DNA from: Saccoglossus kowalevskii
Lineage: Eukaryota > Hemichordata > Enteropneusta > Harrimaniidae
DNA length: 64,000 bases
Assembly: GCF_000003605.2 (NCBI RefSeq)
Contig: NW_003120923.1
Span: forward strand, 291,624-355,623
Direction: 5' to 3'
Shown here: piece after piece, positions 12,640 through 23,755 of the stretch
Numbering within the stretch: position 1 is the stretch's first letter
Layout: each line of letters opens with the position of its first letter
Translations under genes and position numbers: made by a program
Notes under the pieces: generated by a model
Seen by the model: the letters and a program-made list of their open reading frames with translations, nothing else
Told to the model about the DNA's origin: nothing
The model's database searches: none

Positions 12640-15600
12640 GCTAATTATAATAAATTACGTAGTACTTCGGTATACAGCATATCGTCCTCAATGGAGCTAG
12701 GCTCTCTATTGCAAAAATGCAATTACACTGTTACACTGTGTGACGCTTTCACAACACAACACACGAAAATTACTTTTGTGGTGACGTTGGCACGCAAGTA
12801 GGGAAACAAAGCCCCCCCAATACATGTGTATTTATTGAAACAAGGGTGATTATTAAAGAGCAATTCAATACCTAAACCCACCCAATACATTGATATCCTT
12901 CCCAATGTAACCATCATTAGCACGATCATAACCATCATAAGAAATCGATCTGGGACACAAGCGACAATATCTAATCTGAAAGAGTGTTTACTAAATCAGT
13001 GATATCTAAAGATAATTTCCGCTTAATAATTTTTCAAACCCCAAAATAGCTAAGTTTTTTTATTAGCGTGCACTAGCGCACACCGTCTGTTACTGGCGTA
13101 AAGTGGTCGAAAAATAAAGTCATTGCTCCGGGATTGGCTGCCTACAAATATTGCTTGGTCTTAGCTACGCGACAGGTAATATTCCCCGTTCTAACAATGA
13201 CTAATGATACTGATATATGACCTCCGAGGTCACTGTACCTAAAGAAACCAGACAGAGACAGAAATAAACTACTTTTAGTGTCAGTGAATTATATATAATG
13301 TCAGATGCACCATGCAAAATTTGGGGTGATTCAACATTATTCATAATAAAGGAACGTTGGGCGGGTGCAGAAATCTATATCATGCATCCACTGAATAATG
13401 CAAAACGCGATTTAATCACACTGCAACGCCCTCAACCAACTTGGTTAAACATAATGCTACGACTGAAATATTGAAAACGCATGTTGCTTGAAAAATGTAG
13501 CCCGTCTGTTGAAGGCATTGACACACAATATGAAAGCGGCCGATGCCAGGGTGATGCTTTATAGCATCAGACACACGATCATGGCGTCTTTTATTTTTTT
13601 TCATCTCTAGCCACATAACTGATTCAAGCTCTTCTGTATCTAGAAAAAGCAAGTAAATAGTAAATACATTATTCTGTCGGCTACTATGAAAGCTCGTGGT
13701 CACTAGAGCCATTATATCACACTGGCTCATAGTAGAGTACTATGGTCACTAAATCCGAGCTTTAACTTTTAAGTCATTTACAGTGCATAACAACAGACTA
13801 CACTGTGGTCGAATGACAGCGTTTGACGTAATTCTTAATTTTAAAACTTCTTTTGTATAGTAGAACAATAGGAGAATGTCCTTTAGAAATAGCATTTGGT
13901 TCATGTACATATAATCATAAACTACACATTCCTTCCAACCACAGACCACTTACTTAAGTCATTCAGTAGAATGACAATGCATTTACACAGTTGGTCGATC
14001 TGAATCCAGGGTGCATTTAAATAGCGAGGGGAAAGTTGTGTTCTTCATTTAAGTCATGTGAGAACCAGCAAGTTCTGAAAAACACTTCTGCCCTAGTAAA
14101 TTCGTATTGTTTAAAACAAATAAACACCTACTGTTTGAAAAGCACTTTCCTAGTAAATGCCATGATTAAATGTGAGTGATCTGTCAATAAACTAAATTTC
14201 GAAACAGATTGGCTTACGGGACGGGGTTATGAAGCATAGATGATGTAATGTATATAAGACAGGAATACAATTGTTCACCAATAGGCCATTATACATATGC
14301 ACCAGAGCTGCCTACTTTCCATAAATTTTTCAATAAACTTCCAGACAAGAAATAATAATACAATATATAAGAAAAAGTGGTCAACTTTGTTGTTGAGTCT
14401 ATACACAATGTGTTGATGGATTTGGGAACCTTGGATCATACGTTAGATGAATCTACAATTGTGTTGGTTTGTATCTTGAGTTACATAGGAATATTGCTCA
14501 GAAATGTAACGGCTTAGATATATTTTATTGTGTTATTTAAAGGTATATTATAAATGATGCGTGCGTGATGAACATTCCGCATTGGAATGGAATGGCTCAA
14601 GGTACAGATTGTTGATTGGAATTTGTGTTTTTTTTGTGTTCACCTGGACATAGATACATATTATATAAGTACGTCTTGATCACATGATCAGTGCTATTTG
14701 GCATAACCACGATGGACATCATTGTCTGCTGCTCCTAATCACGAATGCCGAAAAGTTGCAATTTTCAACTGATCTCAAGTGCAGCTGACATTACAGCGAA
14801 CTGACTTTAACCCTTGCTGGTCGTCAGTGCACCCTCGAGGAAGTCAAATTTTTGGAAGAGCCGTCGGAATATGTCGGACACGTGTAATCATTCTTCAAGT
14901 TTAACTGCAAGCTCTGCCTACAACACAATAACATTTGTCGTACGATACTGGTTAATAACACCACGTTAGGATTACACATTGTATAATTTGAGCCTATTGC
15001 CTATATTGTGGATTGCATTTATTTATTTTGTCAAATTATTGAACAACCGCTGTAATTTGTATTACTGTGTCGTATTTTGTTTAATTGGGCTGATCAGAAA
15101 CTGGGAGTATTTGATGTTGGGCGTCAGTTTAAACGATTCACTGCTACATGTTTGAATTAGGATGCGAGCCGCGTGCTACACTATGGGCTCTAACTCGTCG
15201 ATAATTGGATTGTACGCACAGGGATCTAGTCTGACTGGTATTCCTGCAATGAGCTGAGCCTTGTGTGGTAAGTGCGGTAAGTGAGTACCTACGTACAATC
15301 ATCTCAAAGGAAGTAAGTTGTCGTTTGTAAAAACAGGTTCTTCATTCAAAGTACCGAGTTACGTATTTCGTATATAAGCTACTTTGGTATGTTTGTTAGG
15401 TGTATGATTATCAAAGTTGAGCAAATAAGCATGACATAACGGGTTATGGTGCATCTGTGATCCGTCATCCAAGAACAGTGCCACCATATGACAGCTTGTC
15501 ACGTTAAACAAGGAACTCAAATACACCATGGTGTACATATTTATATAAATATATATGAGAGATCAAAGTAAAAAATCTTCACAACTTTGCTTTATTAAAC

Positions 15601-16340
15601 CATGGCCAAAACAGAATACTGCATATTTTGACCACTATTTTTGCCACATCTACTCGAATGAACAAGATATGTAACACATACATGTCTTGGAGAATGAAGA
15701 TGCTTCCTTGAGAAAATCCTATACTGTTAGCTAATCATTACTATCTGCCATTGCTACGGCGTGACGTTAATTAAGATAACTAATCTTTACCTGGCTCATA
15801 TTGTATAAGCCGTTCATAATTGTTGATCCATTTCCACCTCAATTCTATCGTAATAATAGAAGTCGCTCTAACACTTGACAGGTGATGCTGAGTTCATATA
15901 CACTGCGTGTCTTCTGATCATGACGATTTGCATAAACAGACAAAATGCAGAATTGCTATCCGTTATTTTTCCAGATTTTATTTATTGCCATTGAAATTCC
16001 TGCATTTTGTTTATAACCTTATTATACGCCTGTTTATGGACATTATCTACAGCAATCGCCCTGTTTAATGTTATTCTCATAAAGCGTTCTCGGACATTCG
16101 TATACACAATCTTAAACATTGTATATGCTTTCATTTTCATATAGTGAGAATTATATAAAAAGCACGTGTTATCAATAATGAAACTCCGACAAGTGTTATT
16201 GCGTTGTGAAGAACGTGACCACACAGGCCTGGTTCGACAGAGAAACTCGACGTCTATTGGTGGTGGTGGTTTTAAAGTCGGATAACAACCCCCATACACG
16301 GACTTGTCTTGGATACAAATTCACACGAACATAACTTCAG
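12640..16340. other. Intergenic, nothing assigned
   Basis: No exon set, RNA gene or repeat boundary could be supported over this stretch. The longest open frame (minus strand, 13416-13730) is discussed among the rejected items. A short hairpin, GCGTGCACTAGCGCAC, is visible near 13066. Confidence 0.4.
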
Positions 16341-16379
16341 GAAGCTGTGTAAGATAGTTCTAGAATTAAAAACCAATTG

Positions 16380-18965
16380 TTTATTAATTATTTAGGTAAG
16401 TTTTGCAATGTTTGTACAAAGTATGGACAACATTTGAAGGAAGCTTCAGCTACTTGGGTTAAAGTCGGATGCCACGACAACACGAGCAATCGTACATGCA
16501 TGGAGTCGCAGTTCAGATGCAAATTTCCGAAAAGACCGCCGATGACGACGTTGATGTTGTTGCTGTAGATAGTGGCGCTGGAAATAGACACTCTTCGATG
16601 TTTCTATTTCCTAATGAAGGGGGAATTGCCACACAATGAATTTCGCTCCTCAACCAGACCTTGTAAATTCTCTCGGTTGTTCATATTTAGATATATAGCT
16701 CCGAACATAACTACAAATATACATCAGAGCGCACTGTCCAGGGAATGGTTTTGAGTATTGGTAAGTTTTCAGATTAAATGTTATTTTATTTTTTTATTCT
16801 TCCTGTAATTTATTTGTGTCCTTTTTTCGAAACATCTGTACTTTAATAACATTAAAAATTGCAGGAGAGGTGATCCGACAGAAAGTGTTATTCGAAGTTG
16901 AGCGCAGTTCATCTGTCTCAAACTTACTTGACGAAACAACAGATGTTGCCGTCCTGAAACAGATGATAATTTACGGTAAATATTTATCAAACACTAGTGA
17001 ATCGAAAATAAAATTTCTTGGCACTGCAGATGTGAGTATTGCTAATTTTTGCCAGGGTCCATGGTTGCATAAATGTACAAGTCTAAATTAAATGTTTTTG
17101 TTGTAATTGAATGTAATTGTAATTATACGGCTCTTTTTACTGGAGTATGTATTAATAACTTTCTTTGCAGGTGTATCCCTATGGACATTTCATTTTGTTC
17201 CTTACTTAGGTACCTAGTGGAAAAAAGACACATTGACGAATTAAGAAACCTCATTTTGTGAGGAAAGAGCTAGCTGGATTTGGCAGCGATGGTACTGCAG
17301 TGATGATGGGAGCCAAATCTGTTGTTGCAACTCGGCTCAAACAAACAGTACGTTACTATTTTATTTTAGTTGTCAGTCTCAACACAAATAATGCACCTGT
17401 TGTTATTTTACCTTTTACCTATATACACTCACTGTTTGCCAAGTATGTGATTTCATGATTGTTAACCACAGTGTGATTCACATGCTAGCATTATGTGTTT
17501 GTTTCCCCGGCTGCTGATGAAGTGGAGTATTTAATGCCATGCTGGATACAATATTTAGATTTTATAGAGAATTCACCTGTAAGAATGAGTGTCCTCACGG
17601 AAATACAAGTGAGTTAACGTATTTAAATATTGTTCCAAATTCCAAATGAGTAAAACCTTTTCCAGCTTGATTTTCTCTAGAACATGTTTCATATTCTGTA
17701 CTTGATTCATTGTAGAACACTATGGGAAATGCGCCCTCGAAGCTAAAACTAGCAAAGGCAGTGCGTTGGCTTACTCGTGAAGCAGCATGTGACACTATAC
17801 AAAACATATATCCCTGTTTAGTGACGAGTTTACAGTGAGAAGCAAGTGAGAGTGATGATGCCACAGCCCTTGGTTTAGCAAAATTTGTTGAGGATTAGAA
17901 ATTTAATGCAACCCTGTATATGATGTGCGACTTGCTTCTACAGTTGGCTTTGTCTATCAAAATATGTTCAGGTATGCTCACTCTATTATCTTTATAGTCA
18001 CTATACTATAGAATGATTTTTTTTATTTCAACTATTCTCAATATCTTTTACAGAATACAGCAATAGATTTTATTGGCACTAAGAGCCAGATAAGGAATAC
18101 CAGAGCAGTATTATATACCTGACTAATGATAGCAGCTGAACACTTCAGGAGAACTAAAGAATATGTTGCATATATAGAATATATATAGAATTATATTAGA
18201 ATGGCTTCGGTATTACCTGGTCAGTGAATCATGAAATAGACTTCAGGGAAGTTCAAGAAAGATGTAAGTTTAACACCCAAGAATGCAGGTGCATTATTTT
18301 CTTATAGATAAATGTTATTAAAATGAAAAACATATAAATTAGATGACAACATATTAGCAGGATTCCCAGACATTGGAGAGTTTTAACATATTCAATCCAA
18401 GGACTGTTCTAGATTTACAACTATGTGATATATTGGAGAATTATGGACAAGAGAAGTTAAAGGTCAGTCGTAATGTAAAAGTCTCACTAGCTAGTACTAA
18501 ACATAATTTAAACCATTATACCAGTACAAAAGTTTACAGTATTTAGTTATTGTTTCTTGTCTTGCAGATTCTCATTCGAGCAGTATGGTAAAATTGTAGA
18601 TGAAGATTCATGTAAGATGGAATGAAAGGCTTTCCTACCTACTTTGTGGGAAAAGCGATTATCAGCTGACTTCAAGGACATTTTTCAATTATTAGCAATA
18701 GACTCAACAGAAACTGCTCCAAATCTATCTAAATTAGCAGCAGCAGGTAATATTTCTTGAATTGTGTGATTTGTTTTGTGCATTACACAGCATGCAATTG
18801 CCACTATATTTCAATAATATATAACTTTTGTTCTCAGATTCTGAACGTGCTCTCAGTTATCTGGCAAGAGTAAAAACAAGACTGAGAAAAGGGGTAAAAT
18901 TCTCTACTCATGTCCCGAGCCACAGAACTTTAACCTCACCAATGCAGCCACTGTTTGGAGCAGTA
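16380..18965 (+). mobile_element. Decayed hAT-family transposase (ZNF862/TTF-finger type)
   Basis: Segments of one transposase lie in order on the + strand. At 16390-16490 is a finger segment (FCNVCTKYGQHLKEA, then W). At 16864-17030 is the catalytic-core start (GEVIRQKVLFEVE, then LLDETTDVAVLKQM). At 17255-17340 is RKELAGFGSDGTAVMMGA. Around 17750-17960 are remnants of the middle, and at 18837-18900 the C-terminal SERALSYLARVKTRLRKG, the dimerisation region. Several intron-like gaps with GT and AG edges separate the blocks, as in spliced hAT genes. Stops and frame changes fall within the blocks, so it is dead. A domesticated host gene is possible in principle but unlikely given the lesions. 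Terminal repeats and an 8-bp target duplication were not found. Confidence 0.7.
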
Positions 18966-19383
18966 TTCACAATCGTAATATAGACCTTGGCGTATCACAT
19001 TAATTAATTTTAGTTGGTCTATCGATATTTTGTACATAATTTCAGTAATACTTGTAGAGTGATATTTATATTTTGTGTATTTATTCTATGGAAATATATG
19101 CAAGACCCAAAAAAATACAATTTACTGATCAACAACATTATGTTAATTATATGCAAATTATATGCAAATGTTTATGCGAATTAGGCGCCCTGCTGATATT
19201 TTGAACCGTGGAGAACCATATTTATATTTTCATATTTGCGCCGTTGGTTAGTATAATCATTCCAAAAATGACGAAACTACTTTGATAATATTCAAAACAG
19301 ATTGTATCCATTTCTAATAATAAGTAGAAGAAGCATACAGTTGAACTGCCGATGTGTGCTCTAGCTACGAACAAACTATGACT

Positions 19384-19935
19384 TTAAGGTTGATGTTTTT
19401 TATGTTTCATTCCACATATGAGATTACACCTACGGTTCCTATTATCTTTGTCATCATTTTGTTTCCGCATAGTTATCACTTCGCCCCTCAATGTTTCCTT
19501 ACATAGTTTCAATTCATTTTTATATTCTTCAATCCCTGCTTCAACTTCGTCGATTCTCTTTGCGCTTGAGATAGTAGTTTCTTGAATTTCATGTAGGGTG
19601 TCTTCAATATTGTCCATTCGGTTCTCAATAGAAGTAAATCGTGTTCTCAAATCTTTGGAGTCTTTTGCTATGTCGGCTAAAGAGCTCAGTATCGCGTCGA
19701 TATCTTTTCTTGTGATTGGAAATTCTTGGGAACGGGTGTCAGGACCAGGGCCTGGGTTGGATTCGACGTTTCCGCTCATAAATAACAACATTAGAATTAG
19801 GTGAATACACTTGAATAGTATGCGATGTTCTTTGATATGCAAATGAAGAAGTAGAACAAAATGACATGATGTTTTTTGACTCACACCAGAGAAACAACCG
19901 ATTCTGGATCTGTAAGCTTGTAACGTAATTCCCAT
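19384..19935 (-). mobile_element. CR1-like LINE, 5' piece: first-ORF start with 2A-like motif
   Basis: A 183-residue frame begins near residue 8 with YRSRIGCFSG, typical of the N-terminus of CR1/L2-type first ORFs. A hydrophobic run (LILMLLFM) leads into SGNVESNPGPGP at about residues 54-65. That is a 2A-like sequence (consensus D-x-E-x-N-P-G-P) with N in place of the usual D. A coiled-coil-like region with many E, K and I residues fills about 85-165, then RNRRCNLICGM, the start of the LINE ORF1 core. The frame ends soon after, so the piece is truncated. It is head to head with the + strand 3' piece at 19936. Confidence 0.75.
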
Positions 19936-20358
19936 TGTTTCATATAACCGACAGATAAGGTTACGTTGTTCTTCTCACAATTTGCGTATTGAAAAGGGAA
20001 GACATGAAAATGTCCCCCTCGATAATAGATTGTGTGAATACTGTGTTGAACGAAATCAAGTTTATGTTGAAGACGAATATCATTTTATAAATATTTGCCA
20101 TCGTTATCAACGTATTAGAGCAGAATTTTTGCCTGTATGGTTCCGCACCAACCCCACTTACAACAAATTTATCTCGCTCATGAGTTCAATAAACGATGTA
20201 ATTTTAAATCAGTTAGCGAGTTATGTTTATTTCGCCATGAAAAGCAGAACTTAAATGATTTTTGTTTTCTCTATTGTTACAATTGTTAAGTGAAACTGTA
20301 TTTGCTCTTTGGGCCAATGGCCTTTGCTTTGCAATAATAATAACAATAAATAAATAAA
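19936..20358 (+). mobile_element. CR1-like LINE, 3' piece: C-terminus of the RT ORF and tail
   Basis: The frame reads RLRCSSHNLRIEKGR, RLCEYCVER, then DEYHFINICHRYQRIRAEF and stops at 20252-20254. This is the zinc-knuckle-like C-terminal tail of CR1/Rex1-type reverse-transcriptase ORFs. About 80 bp of 3' UTR follows, then an A-rich AATAATAATAACAATAAATA tail ending near 20358. The endonuclease and RT domains are absent, so it is a strongly truncated insertion. Adjacency to the inverted 5' piece suggests both came from one integration. Confidence 0.75.
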
Positions 20359-20359
20359 A

Positions 20360-23120
20360 GAATATATATATATATTAAAATGTGTTGATACCTAACCCGT
20401 CATTGTTTACGGTTCTGTAGTATCTAATTGTGGTCGTATATAAAACAGTGTTAACTGTGTAAACCTTCATTCGTATTATTGTAAACTTATCTTAATTGTT
20501 ATGCTGCAGTTGTGTTGGTATTTCGCAGCTAGTGTATAACGATATGAACCAGGTGTTCGGGTGTTACAGATGGTTACAGGTTTTGTGAGATGAAAAGTAC
20601 ATGTTCAAATGGACGAAGGATAAAACGGCATTGGAAACTGGATTATGTTGTGTAACATTAAACTTTTGATATCGTCGCCCACAAACCTTGTCCAGTTGGG
20701 GAGTCTGCCGTAGCGCAATTAATTAGAGCGTCATTTGAGTTTTTAAAAAAAGGTTTTTTAACCGTATTTTTTTAAATTCAACTGTCAAAAGTAAATCTGT
20801 TTATCGAAGGTTCACGATTGACTATTGAGTTTTATCAACAACCGCTTAATAGGTTGGTATTTTTGTCTGTAATCCGTTCTTGTGTGTGCGAGTACATGGC
20901 CGCTGATAAAACATCTCAATCTACATCTGACCAAACCACGTTCGACAGCTTCCCTTTGTCGGGGTATGTCAATAAATTAGTGCGCAATCAACTAAAATAA
21001 GGCATTTTGTTCTTGAAACTGTATGTAACGCGAGAATGAGTGGCTGATGATTATGCTAAGTTACTTAGTCAAGAGTGTACACCGTGAAACCGTATCTTTA
21101 AAGTAGGGTCCATACATGGTAATTCTTGAACACACGTGAAGACCCATGGTGATATATTTTATGTTTATGATTTTTTATTATTTTTCTATAGATCCTTCTC
21201 TTCGTCCAGTACGGCGCTGTGGGAGTTTATTATTGTTTACATAACGTTTATTTATAATGGACGTTCATTGTGAAGCAGTGTACTCATGCTGTTATATTCC
21301 CTGTTTCCAAAGCAATGCACTTCAATAAATTGTGTGTACTACTGAAATATAAATGTTAACAAGACAGTACATTTAAAGATTGTTCAAATTATTATTTTAA
21401 TTATCTACACGGTCTGCAAATAATAAACTAGAAATTATTTAGTATTTACTTTTACAATTAAAATAAACTAAATAATGTGATGACGCTATTAGTGTAACAA
21501 TAATGAAGATGCGAAGACTTCAAACATGGTCAATTAATTTACGGCACATGACTATTACTTCCATGAAATACGGCTGGCTGTTCCACAGAAATCGGCTGTA
21601 ATGGAATATGATATGATAAATGTTTAATGTAGAATAACTGCATTAAAATGATATATTATAAGTTGTGTATTTAAAGTGATATAAACTAAGATAAATTACA
21701 CTCACTGTATTCACAGATGAAATAATGACTATGGTGGCACTGATCTTTCTTCCATCTCAAATTGTGTTTATCCCTGATAGAAAAACAAAAACAAGATGAA
21801 TATTAGTTACGTATTTTAATATTATATTGCTCTATCCTTCCACACATACATTTGATAGGAATAAATATTGAAAACAATTTTGATCATGTGAAACACATCA
21901 TGCACAATTTGTAAATGCTTATACATGCTACGTGCTCGTAAACAAGTAGATTGCTTTTTCAGTCGCTGTGTCACTATCGCTGCTTGTTCAGGTCATCATA
22001 TATATAGCAGTTGTCAACTTTTTTACTTACACAGCTTGCTACTGGCACGGAGGAAATGACTTAAATGACTATGGCTAATTATGGGTAAGTGAATTTCTAA
22101 TATTTTGGTAACTGAAATGGATGAATTGGAAGGATGTAATCTTAAGAGTAATCTCCATTTTCTATTTGAGACTGTTGATATTATTGACGCGCAATGGAAT
22201 ATTTTCACTTCTTTTCACATTGCATCGGTGGCTACGGGACCGGAGAAAACAATTACAGATCAGAAGCAAATAGAATCAAGAACGTTTCCAGTCAGTTATG
22301 TTCCAATATTTCCTTTACATGATGACCTAGGTAATGAACAGCAGCGTTGAATTTAAAACAGTAGCATTGTTCATTGTCTGTAAAAAAAATCAGTCTATTT
22401 AGGAAATGCGAGTCAGAATACGTTTTATATATTTTGAGGTAACGAGTGGAGAGTATCACATAACTATTCATCAAAAGTAACAAAACTATCCATCAAAAGT
22501 AACAATGCCGTCCTTCCCAAACGGCGAATGAACCGGCCAATAATCACTGTTTATTCGGTCGTCACATGGATATAATCCTGATACACCATTGTTGAAACTA
22601 TGTTCACTGTCATTATTATTTGAAAGTGTTATCCTCTTTTCGAAGTTATTTGACCTTAAATATTCTTGTACCGTAATATGGCTCGCACACATACTCGGTA
22701 CAATGCGATCCATTTCAAAGTGGCAGAATCAACCCACGTCTCTTTCAGAAATTTCGTCTAGTGTTGGGATACTTGGCGGCCAACATACAGCTGATCATGC
22801 CATGCGAAGTCCCATGTTTGCCAAAAGCGTTGGTACACTCTAAATATAGTCTATACATGTTTTAGCTCTCCATTTCTACTTGAAATGTCATTAATCAATT
22901 AGCGTCGCTAAAATATGACGTCATGTACAGAAGCATCAATGAACTGTATGAATACTAAAAGTTGGTGTTTTGTTTTTTGTTAGAGCAATACTGTGGGTTT
23001 CGAAACGGCAACTTGAGAACAAAGCTGACTGATAAAATTGTAGTTTGGGCTTTTCGTTGACCTGGTATATTTTTGGGCTTCGTCGTTGACAACAAACTTG
23101 CAAATATTCGTCATTCATTT
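20360..23120. other. Intergenic, with a possible tRNA-like SINE head
   Basis: At 20707-20733, GCCGTAGCGCAATTAATTAGAGCGTC resembles the 5' half and A box of a tRNA. No matching acceptor stem or T arm follows at the right distance, so at best it is a SINE fragment. The remainder shows no supported gene. The + frame at 22105-22350 has no domain and no splice support. Confidence 0.3.
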
Positions 23121-23125
23121 CAAAG

Positions 23126-23755
23126 TCACATTGTAAAAAAATGGATTTCGCCACCACATGCATAACTTCCAGAATCACAGCTATAATTTGAATTGTGATT
23201 TCTTGTCACCGAGTCATCAACTTATATACACCAAAATCTAAGATTCCGGAAAAATAATAGCAATTAACTTGACCGTCAGTAGCCACGGACAGCTATACTT
23301 ACAATAAAACACAGTCAGCGTTTTTTCCACGGAGAGAGTTACGCTCCCATGATTTGAAACCTTCGGACAACACTGAATTGTCGGACCTAACAAATTTCCC
23401 TTCGTCTTGCATATCATTAAGTCCAATCCAAAACCCATGGCGGGGATTACGATAATTGTCCCATATAAAACTTCTGACAACATTCAAAATAACGTCTGTG
23501 TTCAACATAGCCAGTCGTCCTCCTGCTTCTGTGCATACCCTATCGGCTGCAGTCCAAGTGCTCCTCTCCGTATTCACTTCATAACGATGACACCCATGAC
23601 ATACGTTATTAGAAGCTATAGAATGTAAAAAATAATCTTGTTACTGTTTTCACATTAGCACACAAACTACTTTATTTAGATACTCCTACTATTACTACAA
23701 TAACAAGACCAATGTGACTATACAGTTTTATATTTACCGACGTTCGAGCACCAGT
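23126..23755 (-). CDS. Last exons: C-type-lectin-like C-terminus
   Basis: Exons: an 18-nt microexon 23738-23755 (DWCSNV), the main exon 23303-23615, and 23126-23180. The main exon shows WTAADRVCTEAGGRLAML, the fold core HGFWIGLNDMQDEG, and FKSWERN. This is a clear lectin-domain helix and core, similar in layout to the two lectins at 4-11 kb. The sugar-binding loop (EPN or QPD) and the usual W-x-D segment are missing: the domain goes from NADCVL almost directly to CDSGSYAC and stops at 23126. The final exon is chosen by phase and acceptor. A different terminal exon is possible, so the last 18 residues are uncertain. Confidence 0.68.

Noticed and set aside
11968-12801. Several overlapping open frames on both strands
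   Set aside because: They lie inside or beside the inverted-repeat element and follow its subrepeats; no conserved protein is seen.
13416-13730. Minus-strand frame of 104 codons with HHPGIGRFHIVCQCLQQTG
   Set aside because: It faintly recalls a GxFH...L..iG motif seen in some invertebrate transposon ORFs, but there is no second supporting motif, no splice partners and no repeat border, so no call is made.
20707-20733. tRNA gene
   Set aside because: The A-box-like half is good, but there is no paired acceptor stem, and the nearest B-box-like GGTTCACGA is about 95 bp away. Kept only as a possible SINE fragment.
22105-22350. Plus-strand frame of 81 codons (MVTEMDELEGCNL...)
   Set aside because: No domain, no neighbours on that strand, no start context or poly(A) signal of note. 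Length is within what chance gives.
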